Origin: Candidatus Sumerlaeia bacterium
Lineage (GTDB): Bacteria > Sumerlaeota > Sumerlaeia > JADFCW01
NCBI GenBank assembly: GCA_026415575.1
Contig: JAOAGV010000034.1
Coordinates: 1-38,249 of the forward strand
Reading direction: 5' to 3'
DNA length: 38,249 nt
Below, one piece after another: positions 8,761 to 16,156 of this stretch. The notes under the pieces are model-generated. The model searched no databases and had not been told where the DNA came from. It saw nothing but the letters and a program-made list of their open reading frames with translations. Position 1 is the stretch's first letter, and each line of letters begins with the position of its first letter. The position numbers were made by a program, and so were the translations under genes.

Positions 8761-9037
8761 GGGGACTTCCTTTTCGGAAGATAAAGAATTGAGAAAGCGA
8801 TGCTTATGGCCGTTCCATTAGCTTTTCTTAGAGCGTAAAGTAAATTGCTGGTCGCGCGGCTTTTAGGAAGAACTTTCAAAAGATCCCTGCCTTGAAAGAG
8901 GTTTCTTGCCTAAATACAGTATAGAACACTGATAATATACAGCATAGAAAATTCCTGCAAGAATCAAAAGCAGAAAAAGCGAAACAAGATCAAAATGCGC
9001 TTGACAGGGAACGAACGCCTTGCGCAAATTCGATCTA

Positions 9038-9051
9038 CTTTACGCGTAAAG
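9038..9051. promoter_or_regulatory. Perfect 14-bp palindrome, candidate operator
   Basis: CTTTACGCGTAAAG is its own reverse complement and lies about 50 bp before the aldolase start, downstream of a TTGACA hexamer. Symmetry and position fit a dimeric repressor site, most simply for the GntR/UTRA regulator encoded at 10914. It does not match the classical GntR sites I know closely enough to assign it. Confidence 0.5.
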
Positions 9052-9076
9052 ATTGCTCCATTGTCAAGAGCAATCT
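9050..9076 (+). promoter_or_regulatory. Perfect 9-bp inverted repeat in the 5' leader of the aldolase gene
   Basis: AGATTGCTC (9050-9058) pairs with GAGCAATCT (9068-9076) around a 9-nt loop. It abuts the 14-bp palindrome and ends 25 nt before the start codon. It may be a second operator or a leader hairpin. No T-run follows, so it is not an intrinsic terminator. Confidence 0.5.
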
Positions 9077-9101
9077 GAACCCGAAGAAAGCGACCCGAAG
9101 C

Positions 9102-9749
9102 ATGCAAATCTTCCTCGATTCCGCCGATGTTGAAGCCATCCGCCGGGCAGCCGACACGGGCCTTCTCGACGGCGTAACGACCAATCCGAGTCATATTGCC
9201 AAAAGCGGGAAACCCTTTGTCGAGGTGGTCAAGGAGATTTGCTCGATTGTCAGCGGGCCGGTCAGCGTCGAAGCCGTCGCCGAGACGGCCGAGGGGCTGG
9301 TCCAACAGGCCGAACAGATTGCCTCGCTGGCCCCGAACATTGTCGTCAAGATTCCCATGACGGTCGAGGGCCTCAAAGCGGTGCCTGTTCTGGAGGAACA
9401 GAAAAAAATCCGCACCAATGTAACCATGATTTTCTCTTCCACGCAATGCTATCTGGCGATGAAAGCCGGCGCCAGCTATGTCAGCATTGTGCTGAGCCGA
9501 CTGGATGCGGTCGGCAATGAAAGCGACGTTCTGATAGGCGATGCGGTGCAAACCAAGCAGAACTACGGCTTCCTGTCGCGGATTATCGCCGGCAGCGTCA
9601 AAACCCAGAATCATGTCCTGTCGGCCCTGCGCGCAGGCGTGGATATCGCAACGGTTCCCGAAGCGCTATTCTTCCAGATGTTCCGCCATCCGCTGACCGA
9701 CGAAGGACTGGCGGCATTCGACCGGGATTGGAAAAAGGTGGTGCGATAA
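9102..9749 (+). CDS. Fructose-6-phosphate aldolase / transaldolase-like (TalC/FSA family)
   Basis: This 215-residue class I aldolase of the small transaldolase family opens with MQIFLDSADVEAIRRAA and GVTTNPSHIAKSG. The Schiff-base lysine is Lys83 in NIVVKIPMT. The strand TNVTMIFSSTQCYLAMKAGA and YVSIVLSRLDAVG follow family order, then SVKTQNHVLSALRAGVDIAT. FSA enzymes cleave fructose-6-phosphate to dihydroxyacetone and glyceraldehyde-3-phosphate; transaldolases of the same family transfer the dihydroxyacetone unit. SIVLSRLDAVG, where FSA usually has a PFVGRLDD-type sequence, suggests an altered substrate. It leads a tight plus-strand operon, with the next gene 20 nt downstream, and lies behind the candidate operator at 9038. 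Confidence 0.88.
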   Translation: MQIFLDSADVEAIRRAADTGLLDGVTTNPSHIAKSGKPFVEVVKEICSIVSGPVSVEAVAETAEGLVQQAEQIASLAPNIVVKIPMTVEGLKAVPVLEEQKKIRTNVTMIFSSTQCYLAMKAGASYVSIVLSRLDAVGNESDVLIGDAVQTKQNYGFLSRIIAGSVKTQNHVLSALRAGVDIATVPEALFFQMFRHPLTDEGLAAFDRDWKKVVR

Positions 9750-9769
9750 CTCGTATCGGGAGGTGGACC

Positions 9770-10897
9770 ATGAGCAACACAATCAACGTCGGCATCGTCG
9801 GGACACAGTTCATGGGTCGGGCGCACAGCAACGCGTGGCTGGACGTCGCGCACTACTTCGATCTGCCCGCGCAACCGGTCATGCGCGTGGCCTGCGACAA
9901 TGTGGCTGAGAATTTGCCGCCGTTCCAAAAACGATTCGGCTGGCAGGAGGCGGAAACTTCTTGGGAGCGCTTGGTGGCGCGCGACGATGTGGATTTGGTG
10001 GACATTTGCACGTCCAACGCCACGCACATGCCGATTGCCGTGGCGGCGGCCAAGGCGGGCAAACATATTTTGTGCGAGAAGCCGATAGCCCTGAATGCCG
10101 ACGAGGCGCGGCACATGCTCGATGCCGCCCGCGAGGCCGGTGTCCGCCACATGGTGGCGTTCAACTATCGCCGCGTCCCCGCTATTGCCCTTGCGAAAAA
10201 GATGATCGCCGAGGGAAAGATCGGCCGGGTATTCCATTTCAACGCTGTCTATTATCAGGACTGGCTCGTGGATCCCAGCTTCCCGATCGTCTGGCGCCAC
10301 GACGCCAAAGTGGCCGGCTCGGGCGCCCACGGCGACATGAACGCGCACACGGTGGACCTTGCACGCTATCTGGTTGGCGACGAGATCGAGGCAGTCTGCG
10401 CGGCCGAAGAAATCTTTGTCAAGGAACGGCCGACGGCCGGCGGCGGGCGCGGCACCGTTACCGCCGACGATGCCCTCTACAGTCTGGCGCGGTTCCGCAA
10501 CGGCGCCCTCGGCTCGTTTATGGCCACCCGCTTTGCCACGGGGCGGAAGAACTATCTGCGAATCGAAATGTTTGGCAGCGAAGGCAGTCTGATTTTCAAC
10601 CTCGAACGGCTGAACGAGTTGGAATACTACGCGCGCGGCGATGAGCGCGCGGCGCAAGGCTTCCGGACAATTGTCGTCACCGAATCCGTGCATCCCTATA
10701 TCAACTTGTGGTGGCCGCCCGGCCATATCATCGGCTGGGAGCATACGTTCATTCACGAAATTGGCGATTTGCTCCTTGCAATTGCAAAGAAGGAAGACGT
10801 GGCCCCGGACTTTTACGACGGCTTGCGGTGCCAACTGGTGCTCGATGCCATGACCCGGTCGGCGCGCGAACGGCGCTGGGTCGAGGTCGCCGCATAG
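9770..10897 (+). CDS. Cytoplasmic Gfo/Idh/MocA sugar dehydrogenase
   Basis: The protein has 375 residues. ATG 9770 has GGGAGG 6-7 nt upstream. The NAD(P) loop is GIVGTQFMG (residues 8-16), followed by RAHSNAW, a pairing common in inositol/sugar dehydrogenases of catabolic clusters. The EKP motif is at 103-105 (CEKPIALNADEA), and the catalytic segment SGAHGDMNAHTVDLARYL carries the family His and Asp. There is no signal peptide, unlike the homologue at 1225, so it acts in the cytoplasm. It follows the aldolase by 20 nt and precedes the GntR regulator by 16 nt. It likely oxidises a sugar or polyol from the same pathway; the substrate cannot be told from sequence. Confidence 0.88.
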   Translation: MSNTINVGIVGTQFMGRAHSNAWLDVAHYFDLPAQPVMRVACDNVAENLPPFQKRFGWQEAETSWERLVARDDVDLVDICTSNATHMPIAVAAAKAGKHILCEKPIALNADEARHMLDAAREAGVRHMVAFNYRRVPAIALAKKMIAEGKIGRVFHFNAVYYQDWLVDPSFPIVWRHDAKVAGSGAHGDMNAHTVDLARYLVGDEIEAVCAAEEIFVKERPTAGGGRGTVTADDALYSLARFRNGALGSFMATRFATGRKNYLRIEMFGSEGSLIFNLERLNELEYYARGDERAAQGFRTIVVTESVHPYINLWWPPGHIIGWEHTFIHEIGDLLLAIAKKEDVAPDFYDGLRCQLVLDAMTRSARERRWVEVAA

Positions 10898-10913
10898 GAG
10901 GGGGCGGACAGTC

Positions 10914-11630
10914 ATGACACATGGATTGCCCAAATACTTTACGATCTGCCAGAAAATCATCGAGCAGATCAAACACGGCAAGCTCCTGCCGGGAATGAAA
11001 GTGCCGTCCGAGCATGAGATCATAGAAAAGTATCATGTGAGCAACACGACGGCGCGAAAAATCCTGCAGGAAATCGAAAACATGGGATGGGCGGTGCGCA
11101 TCAAGGGCAAGGGAACATTTGTGCGCACGGCCAATGTCGAGCGCGCGGCCACGCGTATTCTCGGCTTTACGCGCAACATGATCGAGGCCGGTTTCACGCC
11201 TTCGACACGGCTGCTCAGCGCGCGCCATCTGCCCGGCGGCTATTCGGCCATCATCAACGACCGTTTCTATGCCATCAAGGGGCCCGTGTATATGATCAAG
11301 CGGCTGCGGTTTGCGGACGACATCCCGATGATGCTCGAAGAGCGATATATCTCGCTGGCCTTCTGCCCCGACATCGCCGAGCGCAATCTGGAAGGCTCGC
11401 TCTATGACCTGTATAACAACGCCTATGGGTTGCATCTGACGGAGGTCAATCAGATGCTCAGCAGCATCACGTTGGACGATCCCAAGGTTATGGCGCTGTT
11501 CCATCTAACCCAACCCATTTCGGCATTTCTCGTCGAGGGCGTAACTTTTATCGCCAAGGAGATCATTTTGGAGATGGAGAAGTCCATCTATCGCGGGGAT
11601 AAATATCGGTTCTCCGTGCGGGCCACATAG
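10914..11630 (+). CDS. GntR family transcriptional regulator with UTRA domain (HutC type)
   Basis: The protein has 238 residues, with GGAGGGGG 8 nt before the start. The N-terminal winged helix (residues 1-75) is typical of GntR: IIEQIKHGKLLPGMKVPSE, HEIIEKYHVSNTTARKILQE and the wing IKGKGTFV. The remainder is a UTRA ligand-binding domain (ATRILGFTRNMIEAGF, PVYMIKRLRFADDIPMMLEE, RYISLAFCPDI). UTRA domains usually sense a phosphorylated sugar or a small pathway metabolite and release the operator. It sits inside the operon it probably controls; the palindrome at 9038-9051 is the leading candidate site. Confidence 0.92.
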   Translation: MTHGLPKYFTICQKIIEQIKHGKLLPGMKVPSEHEIIEKYHVSNTTARKILQEIENMGWAVRIKGKGTFVRTANVERAATRILGFTRNMIEAGFTPSTRLLSARHLPGGYSAIINDRFYAIKGPVYMIKRLRFADDIPMMLEERYISLAFCPDIAERNLEGSLYDLYNNAYGLHLTEVNQMLSSITLDDPKVMALFHLTQPISAFLVEGVTFIAKEIILEMEKSIYRGDKYRFSVRAT

Positions 11631-11729
11631 GCTGGGCAGTGGCATTGTGCCCACGTCCACGGAAAGCGCAAAGTCATTCGCAGATCGCAAGATGTTCAAA
11701 CTCTTGGTTGTTGAATACGGAGGCACACC

Positions 11730-12938
11730 ATGAGGGCTGCAAGACAATCGAACCGGCGGGGGTTCCGATTCACCTATGGGATCGTGCTGTTTGCCATGGG
11801 CACCTTTGGGATTGCCGGCGGGCGCATGCTTGCGGCGGCGCAATCCGCCCAGCCGCTTCCGGCGTTCCAACGCGTCCTGATAGACAGCGCCCCCCCGAAA
11901 CAACCTTACTACAAGATGGTGGGCGATGTAACCGGCGACGGGCGGTTGGATATTGTCATTGCCGGGCGGGTCGGCCCGATTGTGGTCTATGCCGCCCCCG
12001 ATTGGAAAAAGAGCGTGATCGCCGAGGGTGGCTATAAAGGCGGCGTCAAGGGCGAACTGGTGGACTTAAACCGCGACGGGCGGTTGGACATTGTCATGGG
12101 TGGTGTGGTTTGGTTCGAGAATCCCGGAAAGGCCGGCGACAAATGGCCCGTCCATGCAATCGGGGAGCAAAACGTGCACGACATCGAAGTGGCGGACTTG
12201 AACGGCGACGGCCTTCTGGACGTGGTCGCGCGCGACCAGTCGGCTTTCGGGCGGCGCGGCAACGAAATCTTTGTGTTTTATCAGACCGCGCCCGGCACCT
12301 GGAAAAAGGAACGGATGGAGTGTCCGCATGGCGAAGGGCTGAAACTGGCCGATGTGAACGCCGACGGCAAACCCGACATCGTGATCAACGGCCTCTGGTA
12401 TCAGAATGATTCCGGAAAATGGACGCCGCACACCTTTGCTCCGGAATGGACCGAGCCGGATACCAAAGTCGGTTTTGGCGACATCAACGGCGACGGGCGG
12501 CCCGACCTCGTCCTGACGCCGTCCGAGCTGAAGGGGCAGCGCTATAAAATCTCGTGGTTCGAGTGTCCGGCCGGCGATCGAACCGCCGCATGGAAAGAAC
12601 ATGTCATCGTGCCGGACATCGAGTGTGTCATTCATGCGCTGGCGCTCGGCGATTTCAACAAAGACGGCCTTCTGGACATCGCCTATGCCGAAATGCATCA
12701 GGGCGAAGACCCCGATGAGGTCGTGGTCATGTTCAACCTCGACAAAGGCGGGAACTGGGCGAAGCAGGTCATTGACCGCGAAGGGTCGCACGACATTGTC
12801 GCAGCCGACCTCGACGGCGACGGCGATCTGGACATTGTCGGCGCCAATCACGCCGACGTGCATCCGGTTCACCTGTGGGAGAATCAGCTTGGTGGGCCGA
12901 AGAAACCCAAAGCCACAAAGAAAGGGGGAACGCAATGA
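11730..12938 (+). CDS. Exported FG-GAP/VCBS beta-propeller protein (copy 1)
   Basis: The protein has 402 residues. GGAGG precedes the start and a long signal sequence covers residues 1-40 (YGIVLFAMGTFGIAGGRML). At least seven Ca-loop motifs of the form DxNxDGxxDI occur, including GDVTGDGRLDIV, ADLNGDGLLDVV, GDINGDGRPDLV and ADLDGDGDLDIV, indicating a seven-bladed propeller with calcium in the blades. Two motifs lie outside the calcium pattern: HALALGDF with AEMHQGED, and REGSHDIV; these recur in the paralogue at 23613. It ends in VHLWENQLG. Function is unknown; propellers of this type in polysaccharide clusters may be lyases or glycan-binding proteins. Its stop overlaps the start of the isomerase gene (ATGA). 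Confidence 0.82.
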   Translation: MRAARQSNRRGFRFTYGIVLFAMGTFGIAGGRMLAAAQSAQPLPAFQRVLIDSAPPKQPYYKMVGDVTGDGRLDIVIAGRVGPIVVYAAPDWKKSVIAEGGYKGGVKGELVDLNRDGRLDIVMGGVVWFENPGKAGDKWPVHAIGEQNVHDIEVADLNGDGLLDVVARDQSAFGRRGNEIFVFYQTAPGTWKKERMECPHGEGLKLADVNADGKPDIVINGLWYQNDSGKWTPHTFAPEWTEPDTKVGFGDINGDGRPDLVLTPSELKGQRYKISWFECPAGDRTAAWKEHVIVPDIECVIHALALGDFNKDGLLDIAYAEMHQGEDPDEVVVMFNLDKGGNWAKQVIDREGSHDIVAADLDGDGDLDIVGANHADVHPVHLWENQLGGPKKPKATKKGGTQ

Positions 12939-13978
12939 GATTCAGCCTCGATGTAATCGGGTACGGCGGTTACTTCACGGCGCCGGGAGAAAGCTTGCCG
13001 TTGGAGGAGGCCGTGCGGCGTGCTGCGAAATTTGGCTATGATGCAGCCTGCCTCTACGCACACCGGCCGCTCGGATTCCCTTTGGACTTGAGCGCCGACC
13101 GGCGCAAAGCGCTCGCCAACCTGTTTGCAGAGCTCGATTTGGAAATGGGCGCGATTGTCGCCTGCACCAATTTTCAGGAAGGCAATCACGTTCTCCTGTA
13201 CCCGCAGGAAAAAGAGATCCTGTATGTGCGCGAGTGCATTCGTCTGGCCAAGGACCTCGGATCAAAGATTGTCCGCGTTCTGGCGGCCTTCTACGGCTAT
13301 TTTCAAAACCCGTATGCCGGAATGGGGTATGGATTTCCGGCTTTTGAGTCGCGGTCGCGCCGCGTTTCGCGCTGTGAAGACTGGCTGGAGGCGTGGCATC
13401 AGGTGCGGGCCGGACTGCGCGAGGCGGCCCTGTATGCGCAGGACGAGGGCATCACCCTCGCCCTCCAGACACATCCGGAAATTACGGGGAACAATGCCGA
13501 GACGTTGCAGCTGATCGCCGAGGTGGGAGTGCCAAGTTTAAAGGTGGGGCTCGACCTGCCGCTGCTGGAATCGCAGGAGCCGGATTTCATCCGCAAGACC
13601 GTCGAGAGCATGCGCGGGCTTATGGTGTATTCCCACACCATTTCGCTGAAGAAGAACTACACGGTCGGCGGCGCCTACTACGGCTGGGAAGAAGTGACGC
13701 CGGGTAGTCCCGACGACCCGCTCAATTGGGAGGTGTTCATTCAAGCGGTCCGCGATATTGGCTACGACGGTTTGTTGTCCGCCGAGCAATGCTCCCCTGT
13801 GGTGACCAAGGACCATCGTTTGGGCACGATTCAAGACATAGACGAGCGTTACATCGAATCGCTGGAGTATCTGAAAGGTCTGGCGATCAAACACCGCTGC
13901 TACACGGGCCACAAGGACTTGGCCATAACGGCAGAAGCAAGAAAGGAAGTTTTTCGACCGCGGCAGGATGTCGCCTGA
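12935..13978 (+). CDS. Sugar phosphate isomerase/epimerase, TIM barrel (copy 1)
   Basis: The protein has 347 residues. The start at 12935 is fixed by the ATGA overlap with the preceding stop and by AAAGGGGG upstream. The fold is AP-endonuclease-2/xylose-isomerase-like: FSLDVIGYGGYF, AAKFGYDAACLY, AQDEGITLALQTHPE, LKVGLDLPLLES, MVYSHTISLKKN and YDGLLSAEQCSP. The His, Asp, His and Glu at those strand ends would form the divalent metal site. Family members epimerise or isomerise keto sugars or cyclitols. There is no signal peptide, so a cytoplasmic enzyme is translationally coupled to an exported propeller protein. A specific substrate cannot be given. Confidence 0.85.
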   Translation: MRFSLDVIGYGGYFTAPGESLPLEEAVRRAAKFGYDAACLYAHRPLGFPLDLSADRRKALANLFAELDLEMGAIVACTNFQEGNHVLLYPQEKEILYVRECIRLAKDLGSKIVRVLAAFYGYFQNPYAGMGYGFPAFESRSRRVSRCEDWLEAWHQVRAGLREAALYAQDEGITLALQTHPEITGNNAETLQLIAEVGVPSLKVGLDLPLLESQEPDFIRKTVESMRGLMVYSHTISLKKNYTVGGAYYGWEEVTPGSPDDPLNWEVFIQAVRDIGYDGLLSAEQCSPVVTKDHRLGTIQDIDERYIESLEYLKGLAIKHRCYTGHKDLAITAEARKEVFRPRQDVA

Positions 13979-14056
13979 TTGGCAGGACCCGCGCGGTGTC
14001 AAACAGTCGCCTTCATTGCAGAAAGCGACCAAATCAAAAAAAAGGAGAGGATACCT

Positions 14057-15184
14057 ATGTTGGGCAAAGGGAATGAACGGAAACAGATTGGGAGAGGTAG
14101 CGGTGGACAAGTCGGGATAGCCGCATGCGTGGTTGTCTTGGCAGTCTGGGCGGGAGCGGGGGCGCAAGCCCAGATTCCCACCGACGGTCTGGCTGTCTGG
14201 CTGAAGGCCGACGCAGGGGTTACGGTGACGGGCACGTCCGTGACGCGGTGGGCGGACCAGTCGGGCAACAGCCGCGACGCGTCGCAAACGCTGAACACGT
14301 TGTTTCAGCCTGCATTGGTGCCCAATGCAATCAACGGATTGCCGGCTGTTCACTTCGACGGCATCAACGACTATCTGAGTTTTGTTTTGCCGGTCAATAA
14401 CTTGTCCAGCATGACCATCTGCATGGTGGCCGCAAACATGTCCAACCAGACCAGTGCCAGTCCGTATTGCCGAAATGCCGCCCTGTTCTGGAACGAGACG
14501 GCCAGCTGGGGAACGGTTTATGTCATACCGTTCCAAGGGTCGGTCATGTGGCGGTTTGGCACTACGCAAACCAATAACTGGCCAACCTATACGCGTCCGG
14601 CTTCCATTGGCACCAGCTACAGCATCACCATTACCAGGAAGGACGGGACGACCGATACGCTGTATGTTAATCGCGTGCGCGTTCAGGCCCAAGGCGGCAA
14701 GCTGCAACGCATTGCCGCGTGCATCAACACGGCCAACATCGGCCGGGGCTATCAGAACACCTTTTACAACGGGCGGGTGGCCGAGTTGATTATCTACACC
14801 AAGGCGTTGTCAGACACCGAACGCCAGCAGGTCGAGCAGTATCTGATCGGGCGCTATTTTTCGGTCAACCAGCCGCCGACGGCCCCCACCAATCCAAGGG
14901 CAACGAGCGGCGACGGGTCTGTGCTACTCAGCTGGGACGCTTCCTCCGGACAGGTCAGCAGCTATAGAGTGTATCAAAGCTTGACCGCCGGCGGGCCTTA
15001 TACGCTGGCGACCAGCACCACCGCCTTGTCGGTCCGCGTAACGGGACTGACGAACGGCACGCGGTATTACTTCGTGATCCGGGCCTACAATCCGGCGGGC
15101 GAAAGCCCCAATTCGCAGGAAGTCTCGGCCGTGCCGGAATCCGGAGTGAGCCTGCGCGCGCGAAGCTGGTATGAGTATGAATGA
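14057..15184 (+). CDS. Exported LamG-like protein with FN3 domain and R-x-W-Y-E tail
   Basis: The protein has 375 residues. AGGAGAGG lies 6 nt before ATG 14057. The signal peptide ends near GAGAQAQ. Residues 40-270 are a concanavalin A/LamG-type sandwich (DGLAVWLKADAGVTV, WADQSGNSRDASQ, AVHFDGINDYLSF, GRVAELIIYTKALSDTERQQ). Residues 280-360 are a fibronectin type III domain (PPTAPTNPRATSGDGSVLLS, YYFVIRAYNPAGES). It ends SLRARSWYEYE, a short tail echoed by the LamG protein at 27956. It is presumably a surface or secreted glycan-binding protein. The pilin gene follows on the same strand after 125 nt. Confidence 0.8.
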   Translation: MLGKGNERKQIGRGSGGQVGIAACVVVLAVWAGAGAQAQIPTDGLAVWLKADAGVTVTGTSVTRWADQSGNSRDASQTLNTLFQPALVPNAINGLPAVHFDGINDYLSFVLPVNNLSSMTICMVAANMSNQTSASPYCRNAALFWNETASWGTVYVIPFQGSVMWRFGTTQTNNWPTYTRPASIGTSYSITITRKDGTTDTLYVNRVRVQAQGGKLQRIAACINTANIGRGYQNTFYNGRVAELIIYTKALSDTERQQVEQYLIGRYFSVNQPPTAPTNPRATSGDGSVLLSWDASSGQVSSYRVYQSLTAGGPYTLATSTTALSVRVTGLTNGTRYYFVIRAYNPAGESPNSQEVSAVPESGVSLRARSWYEYE

Positions 15185-15309
15185 CCCGCTCCCGCGCGCC
15201 GCGGAAGCGGCTTGACTCAGGGATACACAGCTCCAAGGCGGACAGAACAAGCCGCCTTCGGGCGTGCCATTATACTTTCATCCCATTTTCCAATGAAGGG
15301 AGATGCATC

Positions 15310-16020
15310 ATGAGACAACAACGCACACACACACATCGGGGATTCACGCTGATTGAGCTGCTGATTGTCGTGGCGATTATCGCCATCCTCGCAGCCATTG
15401 CAATCCCCAACTTCCTCGAAGCGCAAGTGCGCTCGAAGGTGGCGCGCGTCAAATCGGACATGCGCCAAATCATGATCGCCGAGGAAGCCTATATGGTGGA
15501 CTGGAATTCGTACACGTTTCGGGATTGGTCGAGCAGCTTCTCGCCGATCTATCAATATGGGCTGAAAGACCTGACCTCGCCGATTGCCTACATCACCAGC
15601 GTTCCATATGACATGTTCGGAAACTATTGGGATACACCCAGCGGAACCGGATCTACGGGAACGTCGGCCTGCTATCCGAAGTTCGAATTCCACGCCGGCT
15701 CCTCTGCCACGGAACGGAACACCGGCACAAAGACCTCGCCGGACTTGCTCGGACTGCCGGCCGATACGTGCATGATCCGCTCGGTGGGACCCGACCGGTA
15801 CGACGATTCGTATCAGTATCCGTGGTATAACAACTGCATCAACTACCGTATCTACAATGAGACGGGTCGGGGGCAGCGGAACGGCACGGTGGACGAGGTC
15901 ATCAAGCTGTTCTACGATCCGACGAACGGCACGGTGAGCTTCGGCGATGTCATTCGCGTCGGCGGGGTGTGTCCGGCCGGTGAGCGGTATAGCGTTCTGT
16001 TTGCGAACGCAAACAAGTAA
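15310..16020 (+). CDS. Type II secretion/type IV pilin-like prepilin (copy 2)
   Basis: The protein has 236 residues. ATG 15310 has AAGGGAG 7 nt upstream; an ATG at 15303 is out of frame. The leader MRQQRTHTHRG precedes FTLIELLIVVAIIAILA and IPNFLEAQVRSKVARVKSD. It is nearly identical to the pilin at 5404 through the helix and shares FYDPTNGTVSFGDVIRVGG and the end SVLFANANK. The middle domain differs and has aromatic-rich segments (DWSSSFSPIYQYG, YPWYNNCINYRIY). It likely forms a minor or major pseudopilin or a surface-anchored protein. A large hairpin follows the gene. Confidence 0.88.
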   Translation: MRQQRTHTHRGFTLIELLIVVAIIAILAAIAIPNFLEAQVRSKVARVKSDMRQIMIAEEAYMVDWNSYTFRDWSSSFSPIYQYGLKDLTSPIAYITSVPYDMFGNYWDTPSGTGSTGTSACYPKFEFHAGSSATERNTGTKTSPDLLGLPADTCMIRSVGPDRYDDSYQYPWYNNCINYRIYNETGRGQRNGTVDEVIKLFYDPTNGTVSFGDVIRVGGVCPAGERYSVLFANANK

Positions 16021-16062
16021 CCCGGGCTGTGCGGCGAAACGCGATTGACGGATAAAACCTGC

Positions 16063-16142
16063 GTGGGCAAGTGTGGGGGAGTTTCACCAAAAAGGCAGGG
16101 CAAGGGGTCTTCCTCTGCAACCCTGCCCCACAACTTTCCCAC
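16063..16142 (+). terminator. Long nested hairpin between pilin 2 and the nucleoside hydrolase
   Basis: GTGGG (16063-16067) pairs with CCCAC (16138-16142) and TGTGGGG (16072-16078) with CCCCACA (16126-16132). Inside, GGCAGGG (16094-16100) pairs with CCCTGCC (16121-16127), overlapping and so competing with the outer arm. Its 3' arm ends just before the AAAGGAG ribosome site of the next gene. It may end the pilin transcript or act as an attenuator; no strong T-run follows. Confidence 0.55.
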
Positions 16143-16156
16143 AAAGGAGAACCGCC

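Larger units (their letters stand above)
8761..9101. promoter_or_regulatory. Divergent regulatory region, 341 bp
   Basis: No gene is seen here. The region is more A+T-rich than its neighbours and separates the minus-strand operon (8760) from the plus-strand sugar cluster (9102). It contains a TTGACA hexamer at 9001-9006 that could be a -35 element for the aldolase gene, without a strong -10. It also holds a perfect 14-bp palindrome at 9038-9051, and a matching half-site GCGTAAAG at 8833-8840 near the other end. The half-site on the far side suggests one regulator for both directions; this is inference. Confidence 0.5.

Noticed and set aside
9611..11023. 470-codon open frame on the minus strand
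   Set aside because: It is antisense to the aldolase/dehydrogenase operon; no signal, motif or ribosome site.
13538..14707. 389-codon open frame on the minus strand
   Set aside because: It crosses the isomerase and LamG genes in antisense and has no domain features.
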